Shown piece by piece: positions 17,173 through 25,583 of a stretch of 64,000 nucleotides of DNA (positions are counted from its first letter, which is position 1; each line of letters begins with the position of its first letter). Source of the stretch: Chitinophaga sp. MM2321 (GTDB taxonomy: Bacteria > Bacteroidota > Bacteroidia > Chitinophagales > Chitinophagaceae); NCBI RefSeq assembly GCF_964033635.1, contig NZ_OZ035533.1:4588001-4652000 (forward strand), in the 5' to 3' direction. The notes under the pieces were generated by a model. That model did not search any database, was not told the DNA's origin, and saw only the letters and a list, made by a program, of their open reading frames with translations. A program made the position numbers and the translations under genes.

Positions 17173-18981
17173 TCAGAAAATACTGATCCCCACCTGCCAT
17201 CCCAGCCAACCGGCTGCATGACTGCCCATATTAAAAGAAGGATATTTTCCGCCGGGAATCTCCGTTTTGTAACCGGGCACCTGTTGAAGGTCATCAAACA
17301 AATGCACGGACAGCGAAGGTCCTGCGAATATGGAGATTTTATCAGCCAGTTTAAAATGAAGAGAAGGTTGTAAACGGAACACCTGTGAATTATCTTCCCA
17401 GCTACCGAGATACAAACTTTGCCCTGTAACTTCTGCTGATAAAAACAGCTGTTTATTAAAAGGAATTTCCTTGCCAACCCCATATCCGAACGAGTAAGCC
17501 TTATTATTATTACCAGGGCTCATCCCCAATAGCAATATGCTGTACAGCTCTTTCCGGCCGGTTTTCCATGCGAGGTTCAGCGGCAGCAGATCAGTAGAAA
17601 AAACAGCAACTTTCTGATAGCCTTTCCGCACAATATTAACAAGACCGATACTATAACCGGTAGAAGTATCCGAGATATTAACAAGTCCTATCTGCACCCC
17701 GTTCAATCGCCGGGCATAGTTAAAAAGGCTGGCGATCTGTATACCATTCATCGTTCCCCTGGTGATGTTACCACCGGCGGAAAGCTGTACGCCGTGTGCG
17801 GTAGCATTGGCATAGTTGTATAACCCCGACACCTGTACGCCGTTTATATCTTTGCCACTGTAAGCATAGCCACCCGCTATCTGCAATCCTTCCGTATAGC
17901 CACGCGAAATACCTGCCAGCCCCTGGATCTGCACACCGCTCATATTACCACGTATCTGTCCGATACCACCTGTAATCTGTAACCCATCCTGACTACCCTG
18001 TACAATATTGCTGAAACCCGCTACCTGTACACCTTTCATGGAGTCCAGCACATTGTTATGAAAACCAGCTACCTGCACACCGCGCGCCTTACCACCTACG
18101 ATGTTCATAAACCCCGCAATCTGCACATATTGCATATCATTCTTCACAATATTGAATGCGGTACCTACTTCCAGTCCATCCACACCGGCGGTGTAGCCTC
18201 CAATAATATTGAAGGAGAATTTATTTATTACCTGCGCACCCATTTTTCCATGCGTACCAAGGCCCGGTGTAAGCGACGCCTGGTAAGGCTTATCGGCCAG
18301 GAAAGCACTCAGATTCAAACTTTGTACTTTCTGACGGGAAGATAAAACCATCCGGCCCAACCAGGTTTTCTCCACCTGATGGCGGCCGGTTATCTCCACT
18401 GTTTTCAGCTGAAAAGTGGTAGGCGAAATCGTGACGGCAACTTCCTGATCCACCCCGGTATTCAGCAGCAATGAAGTATCTGCATACAGCTCCTTACTAA
18501 CACTAATGGCTGCGGTAGGATATCTATCCTTTAACCGCAGCCTGAAGTAACCATCGTTGTTTGTTAATGTAGAAATGAGTTGCTGTCGTTCATAGACACT
18601 GGCATTCGAAACCCGCTGCCCCGTTTTTTTATCCGTGACGACCCCGGTGATCAGGTAAAATGTTTGCCCGGAAGATTTTTTTAGCAAGATGATATAATTG
18701 CCGGATTCCTTGTAATTATAATTGCCTTCCAATAAAAGATCCAGTACCTGTCTGACTGTTTTATTGCGGGCAGAAATACTGACCAGACTATCCTGCGGAA
18801 GAATATTGCTGATATAGGAGAAATAAAAATTACCCTGTTTACTGATGGTATTCAATACCTCTGAAAGTGGCCGCTGCTTTACTTCTACAGAGACAACCCT
18901 GCTTAATAAACTTTGTGCGGCAACATTCAGCGCAAGCGTTCCTGTTAAAAACAGGGTCAATAATAATCTAATGAATGGCAT
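17173..18981 (-). CDS. STN + carboxypeptidase-regulatory-like domain fused to GxQxAGF surface repeats
   Basis: A 602-residue exported protein. After a signal peptide (1-22) comes an STN (secretin/TonB N-terminal) domain (about 28-101, VEVKQRPLSEVLNTISKQGNF, ending NYIILLKK). A carboxypeptidase-regulatory-like domain follows (about 110-198, GVVTDKKTGQRVSNASVY, DGYFRLRL). About ten repeats of GVQ(V/I)xGxxN type run from 270 to 460, and the C-terminal ~140 residues are barrel-like. STN domains normally sit at the N terminus of TonB-dependent transducers and signal to FecR. Here the transporter barrel and plug are absent and a repeat surface protein takes their place. The gene follows fecR by 15 bases, exactly where the transducer is usually found. 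Confidence 0.78.
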   Translation of the reverse strand: MPFIRLLLTLFLTGTLALNVAAQSLLSRVVSVEVKQRPLSEVLNTISKQGNFYFSYISNILPQDSLVSISARNKTVRQVLDLLLEGNYNYKESGNYIILLKKSSGQTFYLITGVVTDKKTGQRVSNASVYERQQLISTLTNNDGYFRLRLKDRYPTAAISVSKELYADTSLLLNTGVDQEVAVTISPTTFQLKTVEITGRHQVEKTWLGRMVLSSRQKVQSLNLSAFLADKPYQASLTPGLGTHGKMGAQVINKFSFNIIGGYTAGVDGLEVGTAFNIVKNDMQYVQIAGFMNIVGGKARGVQVAGFHNNVLDSMKGVQVAGFSNIVQGSQDGLQITGGIGQIRGNMSGVQIQGLAGISRGYTEGLQIAGGYAYSGKDINGVQVSGLYNYANATAHGVQLSAGGNITRGTMNGIQIASLFNYARRLNGVQIGLVNISDTSTGYSIGLVNIVRKGYQKVAVFSTDLLPLNLAWKTGRKELYSILLLGMSPGNNNKAYSFGYGVGKEIPFNKQLFLSAEVTGQSLYLGSWEDNSQVFRLQPSLHFKLADKISIFAGPSLSVHLFDDLQQVPGYKTEIPGGKYPSFNMGSHAAGWLGWQVGISIF

Positions 18982-18996
18982 ACAGTATAGCAGGTA

Positions 18997-19974
18997 TTAT
19001 TTCAGGGTAATTTGTGTTCCTTTCTGTTCTATGGTAATGTCGTATGTTAGCCCGATCACTTTCAGTGTGCTGTCGAGTGAACTGTTATGAAAAGTAACAT
19101 TAATAGGCAGGTCACGTTTGCCGGTGTTGGCAATCACAATATTTACACCATATGCCTCATTGAGGATGTTGACCAGTTTCCATAACGGTGTGTTATTACA
19201 CACGAATGATTCAGTACGATAATAGTTGTACAGCTCATCTGTATTTTCCTGCTTTACCGGTGCAGCTTCTTCTGCTGATACCGTTGCTTTTTCATGTTGT
19301 TTGAGCTGCACGCTGTTGTTGTTTTTGGTAACTTCCACTGCGCCTGTTTCTACAATTACTTCTGTTTTACCATGGGTGCTTTTTATATTGAAAGAAGTGC
19401 CCAGCACTTGTACCGTTACATCATTTACTTTGATCACAAAGGGTTTTCCGGCGTCCTGTGCTACATTAAAAAAAGCTTCTCCTTCCAGTTTCACGCGGCG
19501 CACTTTTCCGAAAGAGGCCGGGTAGGTAATGGATGACCGTTTATTTAAGGTAACAAAAGAGCCATCGGGTAAGGTATCCAGTTTTACTTCAGCGTCAGCA
19601 AATACACGGGTTTGTGGTGTGCGTAACTGCGACAGGTACCAGAAGCAACCGGCGCCAAAAAGTACAATCAACGTGGCGGCTATACGAAGATCGCGGCGCC
19701 AGGTAGACATGTCCGGTTTTATAATGCGGGCAGTGTTTTCGTTGGTGCCTACCCGTTGTTGAAATCTCATCCAGGCTTCCTCTTCGCGGACGGTGGAAAC
19801 GGCGGCAAATTTTTTGCTTTCATCCCATATCAGCCGGAAGTGATCATAGTAGCGTTGATTCTCTGCGTCTTCCGCCATCCATGCTTCCACATCTTCCTTT
19901 TCACCGGCGGTGGTGATTCCCAGCAGGTATTTTACCAGGAGGTCGTCATTAATATGATCCGTACGCTTTTTCAC
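18997..19974 (-). CDS. FecR-family anti-sigma factor
   Basis: A 325-residue protein with a GTG start at 19974. It has a cytoplasmic N-terminal region (about 1-85: YLLGITTAGEKEDVEAWMAE), one membrane helix near 93-111 (AATLIVLFGAGCFWYLSQL) and a periplasmic FecR domain (ADAEVKLDTLPDGSFVTLNKRSSI, VKLEGEAFFNVAQDAGKPFVI). A C-terminal STN-interacting domain follows (LWKLVNILNEAYGVNIVIAN). It would hold the sigma factor until a signal arrives from an outer-membrane partner. It lies 10 bases after the sigma gene and 15 bases before the STN-repeat protein, forming a regulatory cassette. Confidence 0.92.
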   Translation of the reverse strand: MKKRTDHINDDLLVKYLLGITTAGEKEDVEAWMAEDAENQRYYDHFRLIWDESKKFAAVSTVREEEAWMRFQQRVGTNENTARIIKPDMSTWRRDLRIAATLIVLFGAGCFWYLSQLRTPQTRVFADAEVKLDTLPDGSFVTLNKRSSITYPASFGKVRRVKLEGEAFFNVAQDAGKPFVIKVNDVTVQVLGTSFNIKSTHGKTEVIVETGAVEVTKNNNSVQLKQHEKATVSAEEAAPVKQENTDELYNYYRTESFVCNNTPLWKLVNILNEAYGVNIVIANTGKRDLPINVTFHNSSLDSTLKVIGLTYDITIEQKGTQITLK

Positions 19975-19984
19975 TTATCAAGGT

Positions 19985-20560
19985 TTAGAGATTGAGCAAT
20001 AATAATAACAAGGGCAGAAAATCTATCAGGTTGAGACGAAGGAGCCGCAACGCTTTTCCCATCTGATTTTCCACTGTTTTTATGGAGATGCCCAGGCGAT
20101 CTGCTATTTCCTGGTATTTCAATTCTTCGAAACGGCTCAATTGAAAAACGGTCCGGCATTTTTCCGGTAGATCCCGCAAAGCCTTGTCCAGCTTCTCTTC
20201 CAGCTCTCTCAATATTACTTTTCCGGAAGCACTCCCGGGATTAAGGTTGTTACTCATCTGGTATTGGGAATGTGCCTGGTGGGCAGCTTTCACCTTCTGA
20301 TGCCGCAGATAATTAATGCTTTCGTGGTATACAGCGCGGTACAGGTATCCCGACACGGATTGCCTGATTTTGATATCACCCGATTTCTCCCATAACTTAC
20401 AAAAAACGTTCTGTACCATCTCTTCCGCCATCACTTCATCTTTCAATATTGTACAGGCATACGCGTGCAGGCCTTTAAAATGGGTTTTAAAAGCCTGTTC
20501 AAATGTTAATGTGTCGTCTTTTTCCAGTAATGAGGTATTACCTGGACGATTCAACTCCAT
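19985..20560 (-). CDS. ECF RNA polymerase sigma factor, Bacteroidota FecI-like
   Basis: A 191-residue sigma-70 of the extracytoplasmic-function class. Region 2 reads FKTHFKGLHAYACTILKDEVMAEEMVQNVFCKLWE. Region 4 is CRTVFQLSRFEELKYQEIADRLGISIKTVENQMGKAL. I chose the ATG at 20560 because a TATATTTG -7 element (20584-20591) would start transcription downstream of the alternative ATG at 20605. It directs RNA polymerase to a small set of promoters, possibly including its own operon. It is the first gene of sigma-fecR-STN/repeat protein, perhaps with the second repeat protein. Confidence 0.92.
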   Translation of the reverse strand: MELNRPGNTSLLEKDDTLTFEQAFKTHFKGLHAYACTILKDEVMAEEMVQNVFCKLWEKSGDIKIRQSVSGYLYRAVYHESINYLRHQKVKAAHQAHSQYQMSNNLNPGSASGKVILRELEEKLDKALRDLPEKCRTVFQLSRFEELKYQEIADRLGISIKTVENQMGKALRLLRLNLIDFLPLLLLLLNL

Positions 20561-20583
20561 GCTTAGGGTTTGATAACGAAAAT

Positions 20584-20591
20584 CAAATATA
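20584..20591 (-). promoter_or_regulatory. -7 promoter element upstream of the ECF sigma gene
   Basis: On the minus strand this reads TATATTTG, an exact TAnnTTTG. It lies about 24 bases before the chosen ATG at 20560. No convincing -33 TTTG was found at the normal spacing. Confidence 0.45.
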
Positions 20592-20658
20592 ATTCCTTCT
20601 GCCAATTGAACACTTTATTAAATGACACGCAGCTGAGGGGTTACCCCTATCCTGGCAG

Positions 20659-20683
20659 AAAAAAAGACCAGGCGGGCCTGATC
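20659..20683 (-). terminator. terminator-like hairpin upstream of the sigma promoter
   Basis: On the minus strand GATCAGG-CCCG-CCTGGTC is followed by seven Ts. It lies upstream of the predicted sigma promoter, so it would insulate the cassette from read-through, or act as an attenuator if the true promoter is further upstream. Confidence 0.5.
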
Positions 20684-20759
20684 TATATCTAATTTAACAT
20701 ATAATTATACACGTCTTAAATAATATTTCACATTTCGATCTTTATTATTGTTCAAAATT

Positions 20760-21266
20760 ATGCCCATGAAATTTATCTGTACCATTATGCTGTTGCTGAT
20801 TGGCAGCTCTTCCCTTTTCGCACAAACCAAAACGGCCTATATCAATTTCCAGCAATTGATCGGACAAATGCCGGAAGCCAAACTGGCCAACGACACTATT
20901 CAGCACTATGAACAGGAATTAAATAAAGACGGACAGTTACTGGTAGCGGAATACACGGAGAAGTTGCAGGCATTTGACAGTCTGCAGGCCACGATGAGCC
21001 CCGAGATGAAAGCTGTCAAGGCAAAAGATATACAAAACGCACAGGCTAATATTCAGTTATACCGGGAAAGAGTAGAACAAAAGCTCAATGCCAGGGAACA
21101 GCAACTACTGGTGCCTATTATGGAAAAAGCAAAAAAGGCTATAAAAGCCGCAGCTAACGAAAAAGGCTATACGCTTGTAATTGATAACTCCAGGGATGCG
21201 GTATTAATCGGGGAAGAGGCCGACGATCTGATGAAAGCGGTAAAAGTGAAACTGGGGATAAAGTAG
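20760..21266 (+). CDS. OmpH/Skp-family periplasmic chaperone
   Basis: A 168-residue protein when started at the ATG at 20760 (the ATG at 20766 is equally possible). A signal peptide (MKFICTIMLLLIGSSSLFAQ) precedes KTAYINFQQLIGQMPEAK, the usual OmpH beta-strand and linker. A long charged coiled-coil follows (about 45-130), and the end is KAAANEKGYTLVIDNSRDAVL. Skp/OmpH proteins form trimers that hold outer-membrane proteins unfolded in the periplasm on their way to the BAM complex. It is a single gene, divergent from the sigma cassette, and a large palindrome lies just after its stop. Confidence 0.87.
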   Translation: MPMKFICTIMLLLIGSSSLFAQTKTAYINFQQLIGQMPEAKLANDTIQHYEQELNKDGQLLVAEYTEKLQAFDSLQATMSPEMKAVKAKDIQNAQANIQLYRERVEQKLNAREQQLLVPIMEKAKKAIKAAANEKGYTLVIDNSRDAVLIGEEADDLMKAVKVKLGIK

Positions 21267-21285
21267 AGGTATTGAGTGATTTACG

Positions 21286-21403
21286 TATTTGGTTATTTAG
21301 GTATTTAGTTATTTAGGTATCGGTATTATCTTTTATTATGCTCCTTTCGCCATTCTTATCTTAGTAATAAAAATATAATCTCCGCTGCCTAAATAACCAA
21401 ATA
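21286..21403. repeat. intergenic palindrome, family A (copy 1)
   Basis: TATTTGGTTATTTAGG (21286-21301) is exactly complementary to 21388-21403, with further imperfect pairing outward and repeated ATTTAG units in both arms. The element lies between convergent genes (OmpH stop 21266, GNAT stop 21420). Its loop ends with ATCTCCGCTGC, shared with the palindrome at 51138-51271, which marks the two as one family. Confidence 0.75.
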
Positions 21404-21419
21404 TCTAAATATCTAAATG

Positions 21420-21713
21420 TTATATATGCAGACCGTGCGCCAGTAATGTTTTCCACTGGGGATTACTGCGTACAAATTCAGCTACCTTTTTGCTGGAAGG
21501 AACCATTCGGATATTCTGTGCAGAAATTTCCTCCATCACTTTACCCAGCATCATCGGTAAGACACCTTGCTTTTCCAATACAGGAGGCACTTCTGCACCT
21601 GTCAGGAAAATACGGCTGCCATTTCTTTCATAAATAACCTTGGCCATCTGTCCGGCGATATGCGCCTCAAACTGCCTGGCTTCCTTGTTGTCAATAATTT
21701 TGAAATCCTTCAT
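21420..21713 (-). CDS. GNAT-family N-acetyltransferase, YjdJ-like short type
   Basis: A 97-residue protein when started at the ATG at 21713 (two codons upstream, 21719, is also possible). It matches the short N-acetyltransferase domain (PF14542-type): NKEARQFEAHIAGQMAKVIYERNGSRIFLTGAEVPPVLEKQGV, then KVMEEISAQNIRMVPSSKKVAEFVRSNPQW. The acetyl-CoA loop normally written GxGxA is degenerate here (KQGVLPMM), so activity is uncertain. Its substrate is unknown. It is a small single gene read toward OmpH. Confidence 0.75.
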   Translation of the reverse strand: MKDFKIIDNKEARQFEAHIAGQMAKVIYERNGSRIFLTGAEVPPVLEKQGVLPMMLGKVMEEISAQNIRMVPSSKKVAEFVRSNPQWKTLLAHGLHI

Positions 21714-21899
21714 GATCATAATTAGTTTATACACTGATGTTCTCAAAGTAGCGTACTAAAGGGAAGTATCTTATGCAAAAAAGGGAAGTGTGATAAGATA
21801 GCATGATTTGGTATTAAAATACCCTAAAAAAGCCCGTTTCGTCTGCAAATATACTAAATATATACGACAATTACGTGAAACATCAGAATATAAAAACAA

Positions 21900-22772
21900 T
21901 TAATATCTAAAATGATTGACAGGTAAGCCTTTAACGGGTAGTTTCGCGTGAAACACGCTACCACTAAGGGGATACTGTTCCAACTGTTCCGCAGTAAGTC
22001 CTTCTCTGGCCGTTGTAATGATCATCTCCTGCATGTCTGCCCCTCCGAAACTACAGGAAGATACATGTAATGCCGGCACTTCTATCTTCGCCAACAACTC
22101 GCCCGTAACAGGGTTCCAGCGATACACGCCGCAACCACCCCACTGGGCTATCCACAACATTCCTTCCTCGTCCATTGCCATACCATCCGGCAAGCCCAGC
22201 TCCCGTGGAATAACCACTGCATTGCGCCGCCAGTCGATATTACCGGTATGCACATCATACGCAAACTCCTGCACACGACCTGTATGGGAATCTATAAAGT
22301 ACATTTTATCATCCTGCCATACGATCCCGTTGGGAACATCCAGCTGCGCTACCTTGATCACCGGTGGCCGGGTCTGATCCAGGCAATATAGGCTGCCGGT
22401 ACCGGCCTGGGTGATCAGGTGCATGGTACCGATCCACAGCCTTCCGGCGGGATCACACTTGCCGTCATTGCAACGCAGGCTGGGATTATTATCCAGCACC
22501 GCTAACGTTCTTCCCAAACCCTGCTCCGGTGTAAAGCTGGCTACGCGGGCTTTCAGCCCCAGCATCAGCTCATTACTGCCCTCCACCGGTACAATCGTGC
22601 TCACATACTCTCCCATATCAAATTTTTGTGCATGGCCCTCTTTATCCACCATGTACAAAGCATAACCGAGAATGTCCACCCAGCACCAGGTAGCCCTTTC
22701 CGGCCACCAGAATGCACTTTCACCCAATTCATACGATGCTTTTGAAAATAATTCCGACTGAAATATCTGCAT
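21900..22772 (-). CDS. SMP-30/gluconolactonase/LRE family protein
   Basis: A 290-residue six-bladed propeller enzyme. Metal-binding signatures include ELGESAFWWPE near residue 16 (metal Glu), RCNDGKCDPAGRLWIGTM near 110, DVPNGIVWQDD near 147 and GLPDGMAMDEEGMLWIAQWGG near 195. These are the E, N and D ligands of SMP-30 lactonases. Such enzymes hydrolyse sugar lactones such as gluconolactone or L-arabinonolactone with a divalent metal, in the cytoplasm. No sugar-dehydrogenase partner lies beside it, so the substrate is open. It is a single-gene unit divergent from the DUF2157 pair. Confidence 0.9.
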   Translation of the reverse strand: MQIFQSELFSKASYELGESAFWWPERATWCWVDILGYALYMVDKEGHAQKFDMGEYVSTIVPVEGSNELMLGLKARVASFTPEQGLGRTLAVLDNNPSLRCNDGKCDPAGRLWIGTMHLITQAGTGSLYCLDQTRPPVIKVAQLDVPNGIVWQDDKMYFIDSHTGRVQEFAYDVHTGNIDWRRNAVVIPRELGLPDGMAMDEEGMLWIAQWGGCGVYRWNPVTGELLAKIEVPALHVSSCSFGGADMQEMIITTAREGLTAEQLEQYPLSGSVFHAKLPVKGLPVNHFRY

Positions 22773-22942
22773 AATATATAATTATCTTTTCTTGTAAAGA
22801 TGATAAGAAGACGTTCTCATCATTATTAAATCCTAAAGTATTACTTTTTAAAAGATTTCACAACGCTATTATCTTTTATCAATACAAGAAAGCATTATTA
22901 TATCACATAAATGTTATAATTTCCCGCACCTTAACCCCCATT

Positions 22943-23923
22943 ATGAACATAGGCATATTTGAAAAACTACACCGCGAAGGATTGATCACCGACGCATCCG
23001 CAGACAAGATAAATACCGCTGAAACCAACCGTTTATTCTCCCTCCACTGGGAAATAAAATCTTTATTATACCTGGGCGTAGTACTGCTCAGCACCGGTTT
23101 GGGCATCCTCGTTTACAAAAATATTGACACCATCGGGCACCAGGCCATCCTCTTGATGATTGCACTCATCACTGCCGGATGTTTTGTCTATTGCTATAAA
23201 AAGAGTGATCCCTTCTCCTGGCAAAAAGTAAACTCCCCCAATTCGTTTTTCGATTATGCGTTGCTGTTAGGTTGTCTCACCTTTGTTACGTTCATCGGTT
23301 ACCTGCAATTTCAATATAATGCTTTTGGTACGGCATACGGACTGGCCACCTTCATTCCCATGGTGGTCTTGTTTTTTTCGGCCTACTACTTCGATCATAT
23401 GGGCGTATTGTCCATGGCTATCACTAACCTGGCTGCATGGCTCGGCATTTCGGTAACGCCCCTGCACGTATTGTCCGGCAATGACTTTAATGAATATTCC
23501 ATCATCTACACCGGGATGGCGCTCGGTATTGCCCTCATCGGTGCGGGTGAACTAACCAGGTTGAAAGCATTGAAAAAACATTTCTCTTTTTACTACCACA
23601 ATTTTGGTACGCATATATTTTTCATCGCCTGCATTGCTGCTGTCATATCCTCCGAAAGGGCCTACGCGGCTTGGTTCCTGTTGCTTGCTGTGGTGGCTTA
23701 TGTGATCTTCCGGCAGGCCATGCGCGAACATTCTTTTTACTTTGTACTGATCACCGTGCTTTATGCGTATGTAGGCATCACGGTGATGGTATTCAAATTC
23801 ATTTTCAGGACAGGTGGAGAAGAAAGCCTGTATGGCGGCTTTACCTATATGATCTTCTCTGCTATTGGCATCATCCTGTTGTTAATTAACCTGAATAAAA
23901 AAATTAAAAATGATAGCATATAA
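22943..23923 (+). CDS. DUF2157 membrane protein
   Basis: A 326-residue integral membrane protein. The cytoplasmic N terminus (MNIGIFEKLHREGLITDASADKI..WEIKSLLYLGVVLLSTGLGILVYKNID) is the DUF2157 signature, followed by about nine further hydrophobic helices to the C terminus (LLINLNKKIKN). The function of DUF2157 is unknown. Its stop overlaps the start of the next membrane protein by 14 bases, so the two are translationally coupled and may form one membrane complex. Confidence 0.8.
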   Translation: MNIGIFEKLHREGLITDASADKINTAETNRLFSLHWEIKSLLYLGVVLLSTGLGILVYKNIDTIGHQAILLMIALITAGCFVYCYKKSDPFSWQKVNSPNSFFDYALLLGCLTFVTFIGYLQFQYNAFGTAYGLATFIPMVVLFFSAYYFDHMGVLSMAITNLAAWLGISVTPLHVLSGNDFNEYSIIYTGMALGIALIGAGELTRLKALKKHFSFYYHNFGTHIFFIACIAAVISSERAYAAWFLLLAVVAYVIFRQAMREHSFYFVLITVLYAYVGITVMVFKFIFRTGGEESLYGGFTYMIFSAIGIILLLINLNKKIKNDSI

Positions 23924-25070
23924 CCGGCAAACCCTGGATAACCTTACCATCCAGGAGGAAGCGGCTACCGCATTCCGTAAAGATTGTATTGATAAAGACA
24001 CTTACCTCGCCATTAAACAGGCACACCAGGTAAATTTTTATACTCCTAATTCAATGATCAGGATAGGCTTATTTATCCTGACCTCCATCATCATCATCTT
24101 TTCACTGGGATTGATATCATTAGCTGCACTCGACCATACCAGCGCCTTTACCACCATCTTCATTTTTTTTGGAATAGCTTGTTATGGTGCGCTGGAATTA
24201 TTTATAAAAGAAAAGAAAGTCTACCAGGCGGGCATAGATGATGCCCTCTTATGGGCTGCCATGCTCTTCTTTGCGGGAAGTACCGTTTTCGACAAGGAAT
24301 TCTCTGCCACCACTTATTCGCTCCTGGCGCTGCTCCTTACTTTGCTGGCTACATTACGCTTTGGTGGCATCGTGACGGCCGCGGCCACCTATCTTGCTTT
24401 CCTTGCCTCCCTGTTCTGCATATTGATGGAAATAGGCGGATTCATGCAGGTGATCCTTCCCTTTCTGATCATGCTGGTATCATCGGGAGTATATATCATT
24501 ACCCGCAAAGCCGCTTCAAAACAGTCATTCCGCCACTATAAACATTGCCTGATAGTAGTAGAAGTGCTGTCATTAATATCGCTTTACCTGGCAGGTAATT
24601 ATTTTGTAGTGAGAGAACTGAGCAACGAAATGTTTAACATGAACCTGCAACCCGGGCAAAGTATCCCCGGTGGATGGATCTTCTGGATCCTCACGTTCGT
24701 GATCCCCCCTGTGTACCTGTATCTTGGTATCCGTAAGAAAGATGCCATATTACTACGTACCGGCCTGGTGTTGCTGGCTGTCATCATATTCACCATCCGC
24801 CAATATCATCATGTATTGCCGCTGGAAACAATGATGGTACTGGCAGGTATCATCATGACGGTGGGTGCATGGGCGTTGATCAAATACCTGCATGCGCCTA
24901 AGCATGGCTTCACCTACCTGGAAACGGATGAACCGGGACTGGCAGATAAATTAAAGATAGAATCACTGATCATTGCACAAACTTTTACGCCCGGTCCTCA
25001 GGGCCCTGCCAGCGATGTAACGTTTGGTGGCGGCACCGGCGGTGGTGGCGGTGCAAGTGGAGAATACTGA
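23910..25070 (+). CDS. multi-pass membrane protein coupled to DUF2157 protein
   Basis: A 386-residue protein with a ~50-residue soluble N terminus (TIQEEAATAFRKDCIDKDTYLAIKQAH) followed by about ten hydrophobic helices. It ends in an unusual Gly-rich tail (FGGGTGGGGGASGEY). Its layout mirrors the preceding DUF2157 protein, so it is probably a diverged partner. It starts 14 bases before the upstream gene's stop. I cannot assign a function. A strong terminator follows the stop by about ten bases. Confidence 0.75.
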   Translation: MIAYNRQTLDNLTIQEEAATAFRKDCIDKDTYLAIKQAHQVNFYTPNSMIRIGLFILTSIIIIFSLGLISLAALDHTSAFTTIFIFFGIACYGALELFIKEKKVYQAGIDDALLWAAMLFFAGSTVFDKEFSATTYSLLALLLTLLATLRFGGIVTAAATYLAFLASLFCILMEIGGFMQVILPFLIMLVSSGVYIITRKAASKQSFRHYKHCLIVVEVLSLISLYLAGNYFVVRELSNEMFNMNLQPGQSIPGGWIFWILTFVIPPVYLYLGIRKKDAILLRTGLVLLAVIIFTIRQYHHVLPLETMMVLAGIIMTVGAWALIKYLHAPKHGFTYLETDEPGLADKLKIESLIIAQTFTPGPQGPASDVTFGGGTGGGGGASGEY

Positions 25071-25074
25071 TAAT

Positions 25075-25112
25075 AAAAAAAGCCTGATTGAAGATGATTC
25101 AATCAGGCTTTT
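25075..25112. terminator. bidirectional terminator shared by membrane operon and tRNA-Gly pair
   Basis: AGCCTGATTGAA (25081-25092) pairs exactly with 25098-25109, with a five-base loop. A-run 25075-25081 on one side and Ts on the other make it work for both the plus-strand operon and the minus-strand tRNAs. Confidence 0.85.
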
Positions 25113-25128
25113 AATCCTTGAAACGATG

Positions 25129-25201
<73 letters not shown>

Positions 25202-25279
25202 AGGTGTGTTAAGAACTTATGTATTATAAAATGATTACTATTAGTCCGGTAAACCGGGCTAATCATCCTCGAAACGATG

Positions 25280-25352
<73 letters not shown>

Positions 25353-25444
25353 AGGGTGTTAAGAACGTTATTTTTTAAAGAGCTTCCCGACAAGTTGAGC
25401 AACATTTCCGCTTGCGTGGCTGTGTACCGTTTTTGTTGGGATTG

Positions 25445-25474
25445 CAAAGATAGGAAACGGACTGAAAACACAAA
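25445..25474 (-). promoter_or_regulatory. promoter of the tRNA-Gly pair
   Basis: On the minus strand TTTG (25471-25474) and TATCTTTG (25445-25452) are 18 bp apart, an exact Bacteroidota consensus. The start point would lie about 80-85 bases upstream of the first tRNA. Confidence 0.75.
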
Positions 25475-25583
25475 ATTTTTTTTCAATCTTTCTGAAATAT
25501 TTTAATTGACAAGTTCTGGCACAACTGTTTGAAGATCAGGACCAGCAGGCGTTTCCCGCGAATGGATTCATACTATTTTTTAT

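Noticed and set aside
23671..23889. Cys/His-rich 72-codon frame within the DUF2157 gene
   Set aside because: It is a +1 shadow of a membrane protein gene and would be out of frame with all conserved sequence.
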